Shown here: one piece after another, positions 38,320 through 41,247 of the stretch
How the letters are laid out: the number at the start of each line of letters is the position of its first letter
Numbering within the stretch: position 1 is the stretch's first letter
From: GCA-2770975 sp050248915
GTDB taxonomy: Bacteria > Cyanobacteriota > Sericytochromatia > UBA7694
Reading direction: 5' to 3'
Length of the DNA: 41,247 bases
Assembly: GCA_050248915.1 (NCBI GenBank)
Contig: JBFWRL010000033.1
Coordinates: 1 to 41,247, forward strand
Program-made: the position numbers and the translations under genes
The notes under the pieces: generated by a model
The model's database searches: none
The model's input: only the letters and a program-made list of their open reading frames with translations
Told to the model about the DNA's origin: nothing

Positions 38320-40702
38320 TCTCGATCACCAGTCTAAATCCCAGATCGGATTTGCGCTGGTGGGGCACTTCTCCTGTTCTGGCTCGGGCCTGAAAGGTCG
38401 CAGAGGAGGTATTCCAGCCACCCCCTCGGGCCGTCCGCTGGGGCAGTCGCTTGCGGTTATTGGGGCCGGGGGCCTGGGGCTCTGTCAGTGGAATAAACGG
38501 ATCTTGGGTCCATTCCCAAACATTGCCCAAGACATCAAAGAGGCCCTGGGGATTGGCCCGTTTCATGCCGACGGGATGGGTGTGCTGTTGGGCATTATCG
38601 GCATACCAGCCATGGTGGCCCAGTTCAGACTCCGATTCGCAAAAGAGGTATTTGTTTTGTTGGCGGCCTGAACAGGCAAATTCCCACTCCACTTCGGTGG
38701 GCAGGCGATAATGGGCCTCCTGAAATTGATTCATGCGAATCACAAAGAGCTGACAATCGTCCCAGCTGACCTGTTCGACGGGCAAAAGGGGATCTTCGTT
38801 GAATTGTGCAGGATTGTTGTACATCAACATCTGCCAATGACGCTGGGTGACAGGGGTGGTTTGAACATAAAAGGGGCGCGGAGAGAGGGGTTGAAACCCC
38901 CATTCAGGTGGGCCCACTGAAAAAGCCGAGGTCAAGTCGGGGGGCCTGATCAAAACAAATTCCATGCCCAATCCATTGCTGATGCGTGCCGGTGTCGTGC
39001 CAGGCGTGATCAAACGGGTTTTGGAAACAGGAATATCTGAAAGTTTGGTCGCCAGCTTGGCATAATGGGCATCCAGCAGCGCGCGGGGAGAGGCCTGGGG
39101 TGCTTTGGCTGGGGCCGCAGCAGGGGTTTCAAAGAGTTTGACCAAATCTTCCAATTCGTCGCTCAAATCTGCCAGGTCTTCGAGATCTTCATGAGAAAAG
39201 CTGCGCGGCTTTGCTGTGGGGGGAGGACTGTGGGGAGGGGAGGCGGTCTCGGGGGGACTTTGGACCTTGCGCAGCAACTCAGCTTCTTTCTGCCGCAACT
39301 CCTCTTCCCGGCGCTGCAATTCTTCTTCCCGGCGCAGGTGGGCCTCTTTTTGTAATAACTCAGCCTCTTTGCGTTGCAGATCTTGCTCACGTTTGGCAAT
39401 TTCTTCTGCCAGAATTTGTTGTTCTTGTTCTGCGATCAAGCGCTCAGAGGCCTGTTTGGCTTCATCATCCAGGCGTTTTTGCACGGCCTCTTTTTTGGCT
39501 TCTTCGGCCTCCCACCACGGGGTATTCCCCCGTTTGGAGCCGGTCTCGTACAGGGCTTTTTCGATCAGGGCTTTGACCCGTTCCGCCGAAATCGCCATAA
39601 ACGCAGCAGAATCATAGATCAACTGCTCGTCTTGGGGGGTGAGGATCTGATGGGTGAGTTTGGGCAAAACCGCAATTTTGGTAAAATTTTCTTCGGCATT
39701 GCGAATTTGGGTATCGATGTCAAAATGGATATTGTTCAGGGGCTCTTCGATCATGGCCCGCCAGGCTTTGATGCTCCCCGGACGCTGACTCCACTGCAAA
39801 GACAAGGCCTTCAAGAGCCATTCTTCATCGCGGGGGAAAATATCCGATCCCAGTTTGGAGGGGGGAATCAGCTCAGCGTCCCCCAGCAGGCGATCAGAGG
39901 GCACCGGCGGCAAAACGCCTGTCAGGGCGTAATAGACCGTGGCCGCCAGGGAATAGATGTCTGTCCAAGGGCCTTGCACGCCATTGGTCGAATATTGCTC
40001 TGCAGCCGCAAAACCGGGGGTTAAAAACGAGAGCAAATGGGTGGTTTGCGAGGAGAGACTCTGACGAGCGGCTCCAAAATCCAGCAGAATCGGATCCCCT
40101 TTGGCCGTGAGATAGATATTGTCGGGTTTGATATCCCTGTGAAAGATCGCATTTTCATGCACTTCATCCAAGGCATCGAGCAAAAGCATCAAAATTTCAC
40201 GCACGCGGGCAAAAGGCAATTTGCCCCCCTGCTCTTTGATATATTGGCTCAGGGTTTGGCCTGTCAGATATTCCATGACAAAATAAGCGGTGTTGTAAGC
40301 CGTGAAATATTGGCGAATTTTGACAATATTTGGGCTGCGAAAATTGGCCAATAAACGCGCTTCTTTGAGAAATTTGTCTTTGCCGGCCTGAAAGAGTTCT
40401 GCTGCTTTGCCAATAAAGGGCACCACCGAAAGGTCTTCATTGTCGCGGGTGGCAAATTCAATCGGAAAATACTCTTTGATCGCCACCAACATGCCCAAAT
40501 TGCGGTCATAAGCCAAATAGGTGATCGCAAAACCACCGTGGCCCAACACACGTCCCACATAATACTGGTCCATTAAGCGCACAGGGGGCTTGAGGTATAG
40601 TGGGCTCTCTTCGAGGGCTTGCCTGTATTTGCAGCGAGAACAGACAGTGACCTCGGCGTTGAGGATACAAAAACAGTTGATACAGTATTTTTTTTGAGAC
40701 AT
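38312..40702 (-). CDS. Ser/Thr protein kinase with zinc ribbon and FGE-like (SUMF1) domain
   Basis: This 796-residue signalling protein has four parts. Residues 7-24 form a zinc ribbon (CINC...CSRC). Residues 47-320 are a eukaryotic-type kinase: GHGGFAITY loop, catalytic Lys76 in VAIKEYFP, Glu114 in KEARLL, HRDIKPDNI at 188-196 and DFGAA at 208-212. Residues 420-520 are a long charged coiled coil (KREQDLQRKEAELLQKEAH). The last 230 residues are a formylglycine-generating-enzyme fold (RLPTEVEWEFACSGR, GLFDVLGNVWEWTQDP, ARGGGWNTSS). The C-terminal FRC motif of true FGE reads GFRLV, so the catalytic cysteine is absent and the domain is probably a ligand-binding module. No membrane helix is seen. 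The start is ATG 40702; the stop overlaps the small membrane protein gene. Confidence 0.9.
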   Translation of the reverse strand: MSQKKYCINCFCILNAEVTVCSRCKYRQALEESPLYLKPPVRLMDQYYVGRVLGHGGFAITYLAYDRNLGMLVAIKEYFPIEFATRDNEDLSVVPFIGKAAELFQAGKDKFLKEARLLANFRSPNIVKIRQYFTAYNTAYFVMEYLTGQTLSQYIKEQGGKLPFARVREILMLLLDALDEVHENAIFHRDIKPDNIYLTAKGDPILLDFGAARQSLSSQTTHLLSFLTPGFAAAEQYSTNGVQGPWTDIYSLAATVYYALTGVLPPVPSDRLLGDAELIPPSKLGSDIFPRDEEWLLKALSLQWSQRPGSIKAWRAMIEEPLNNIHFDIDTQIRNAEENFTKIAVLPKLTHQILTPQDEQLIYDSAAFMAISAERVKALIEKALYETGSKRGNTPWWEAEEAKKEAVQKRLDDEAKQASERLIAEQEQQILAEEIAKREQDLQRKEAELLQKEAHLRREEELQRREEELRQKEAELLRKVQSPPETASPPHSPPPTAKPRSFSHEDLEDLADLSDELEDLVKLFETPAAAPAKAPQASPRALLDAHYAKLATKLSDIPVSKTRLITPGTTPARISNGLGMEFVLIRPPDLTSAFSVGPPEWGFQPLSPRPFYVQTTPVTQRHWQMLMYNNPAQFNEDPLLPVEQVSWDDCQLFVIRMNQFQEAHYRLPTEVEWEFACSGRQQNKYLFCESESELGHHGWYADNAQQHTHPVGMKRANPQGLFDVLGNVWEWTQDPFIPLTEPQAPGPNNRKRLPQRTARGGGWNTSSATFQARARTGEVPHQRKSDLGFRLVIEIV

Positions 40703-40748
40703 AGGGCATCCCCAAGCAGCTAAACTGAGTGTAAAAAACAACCCTTTT

Positions 40749-40754
40749 ATTATA
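40749..40754 (-). promoter_or_regulatory. -10 element of the kinase gene
   Basis: The minus strand reads TATAAT about 47 bases before the kinase start. No strong -35 box is visible. It lies between the kinase gene and the terminator of the upstream gene. Confidence 0.45.
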
Positions 40755-40788
40755 CCCTTAAGGCAAAGCATACATGGGCATCTCCACG

Positions 40789-40820
40789 AAAAAACGGGAA
40801 GAAAGGTCTTTTCTTCCCGT
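40789..40820 (-). terminator. Rho-independent terminator of the TipAS-type gene
   Basis: On the minus strand ACGGGAAGAAA (40820-40810) pairs with TTTCTTCCCGT (40804-40794) around a 5-base loop and is followed by a run of six T (40794-40789). It is a strong terminator, 17 bases after the stop codon. Confidence 0.88.
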
Positions 40821-40836
40821 CAAGGGGGGTACAGAA

Positions 40837-41247
40837 TCACTCAGGCAATGGTTCACAATAAATGGCAATCGCCTGGCTTAAAAAAGCCGCCAAACCCGGT
40901 TGAATTTTTTCATAAAAGGCTGTGAAGCGCTCATCGGCCACATACATTTCTCCGAGGCCTTTAAATATTTCTGGGGTGCAATCATAATAATAATCGCAGA
41001 AGCTCTGGCGCAAATCTGCCACAGCGGCCTGCACATCGGGATCTGCGGGTCCCCGACTCATTCCGGCCACTATTTTTGCATAAATGTCAGCTGTGCGGGC
41101 CTGGATGCGCTCCCAGTCTTGGGCCGTGTAATGGGCCGTTTTTTGCTGGCTTTGCTGGTAGGCCTCGGTCTGCCCCCAGCGCTCCTCCACCTCTTGGGCA
41201 TATTTTTCTTTGTGTTTTTCAATTGTCTGTTTGTCCATACCAGTAAA
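40837..41247 (-). CDS. TipAS-domain protein, probably the 3' part of a MerR-type regulator (partial)
   Basis: The visible 136 residues match the TipAS antibiotic-recognition domain, an all-helical fold that binds thiopeptides or other drugs. KYAQEVEERWGQTEAYQQSQ opens the domain as in MerR/TipA regulators. DWERIQARTADIYAKIVAGM and SFCDYYYDCTPEIFKGLGEM, followed by YVADERFTAFYEKI, cover the remaining helices, with the typical DERF motif. An ATG at 41238 could start a standalone protein. However, the frame stays open to the window edge (Phe-Thr-Gly before Met), and full-length TipA homologues carry a similar residue pattern there after the MerR DNA-binding half. I therefore treat it as truncated by the window. 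A strong terminator follows. Confidence 0.85.
   Translation of the reverse strand, partial: FTGMDKQTIEKHKEKYAQEVEERWGQTEAYQQSQQKTAHYTAQDWERIQARTADIYAKIVAGMSRGPADPDVQAAVADLRQSFCDYYYDCTPEIFKGLGEMYVADERFTAFYEKIQPGLAAFLSQAIAIYCEPLPE

Noticed and set aside
38312..38980. Active formylglycine-generating enzyme (sulfatase activator)
   Set aside because: The C-terminal catalytic cysteine motif is GFRLV rather than GFRC, and no sulfatase gene is nearby.
39374..40024. A 216-codon open frame antisense to the kinase gene
   Set aside because: It is a shadow of the kinase/coiled-coil coding sequence, with no motif of its own.

Overview
The window reads as an ordinary chromosomal stretch of a free-living bacterium with roughly 50-58% GC in most genes and tightly packed operons. 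Many predicted lipoproteins (lipobox cysteines at the N-terminus) suggest a diderm. The only tRNA gene does not encode its CCA end. The lower mevalonate pathway is present (mvaD plus phosphomevalonate kinase), as are HemJ, MtaB and an eukaryotic-type Ser/Thr kinase. No gene fixes the taxonomy. A non-photosynthetic relative of Cyanobacteria, a Bdellovibrio-like lineage or another deep diderm group would all fit; this is inference only.

Layout. 1-3.4 kb: MFS exporter and NhaC-type antiporter (minus). 3.4-8 kb (plus): acyl-CoA dehydrogenase, secreted NlpC/P60 peptidase, elongation factor P, and a degenerate UvrD-like helicase whose start overlaps efp. 7.9-10.6 kb (minus): a proline-rich lipoprotein translationally coupled to a large helical protein with an HTH-like N-terminus. 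10.9-15.5 kb (plus): large lipoprotein, cytochrome c lipoprotein, GH3-type acyl-adenylating enzyme, and an AlkZ-like winged-helix DNA glycosylase coupled to it. 15.6-17.9 kb: coiled-coil protein, tRNA-Gly(GCC) with a clear terminator, a truncated aldehyde dehydrogenase lacking its active-site motifs, and a VOC protein. 18.1-22.4 kb (plus): hemJ, an IS630-type HTH protein overlapping mvaD, phosphomevalonate kinase, a small lipoprotein and an unknown protein. 22.5-25.1 kb (minus): hutU and an FAH-family hydrolase. 25.2-26.6 kb: two divergent copies of a structured repeat flanking an AT-rich secreted-protein gene. 26.7-29.6 kb: unknown envelope proteins. 29.8-33.4 kb (minus): an ABC-2 exporter operon (ATPase plus two permeases). 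33.6-34.6 kb (plus): a tiny secreted HPCP-repeat protein and a PepSY-type membrane protein. 34.7-38.3 kb (minus): mtaB with unknown envelope neighbours. 38.3-40.7 kb (minus): zinc-ribbon/Ser-Thr kinase/coiled-coil/FGE-like fusion. The right edge holds the 3' part of a TipAS-type regulator.

The most unusual item is the repeat pair at 25298-25493 (minus strand) and 26417-26553 (plus strand). The two copies share sequence blocks, while their long stems differ by compensatory changes on both arms. That is the signature of a conserved RNA or single-stranded DNA fold, and I do not recognise the family. Other points of interest are the IS630-derived HTH gene in the mevalonate operon, the HPCP-repeat mini-protein, the GH3/AlkZ-like pair, the aldehyde dehydrogenase pseudoenzyme, the helicase without a good start codon, and a three-frame stop repeat at the end of the antiporter gene.
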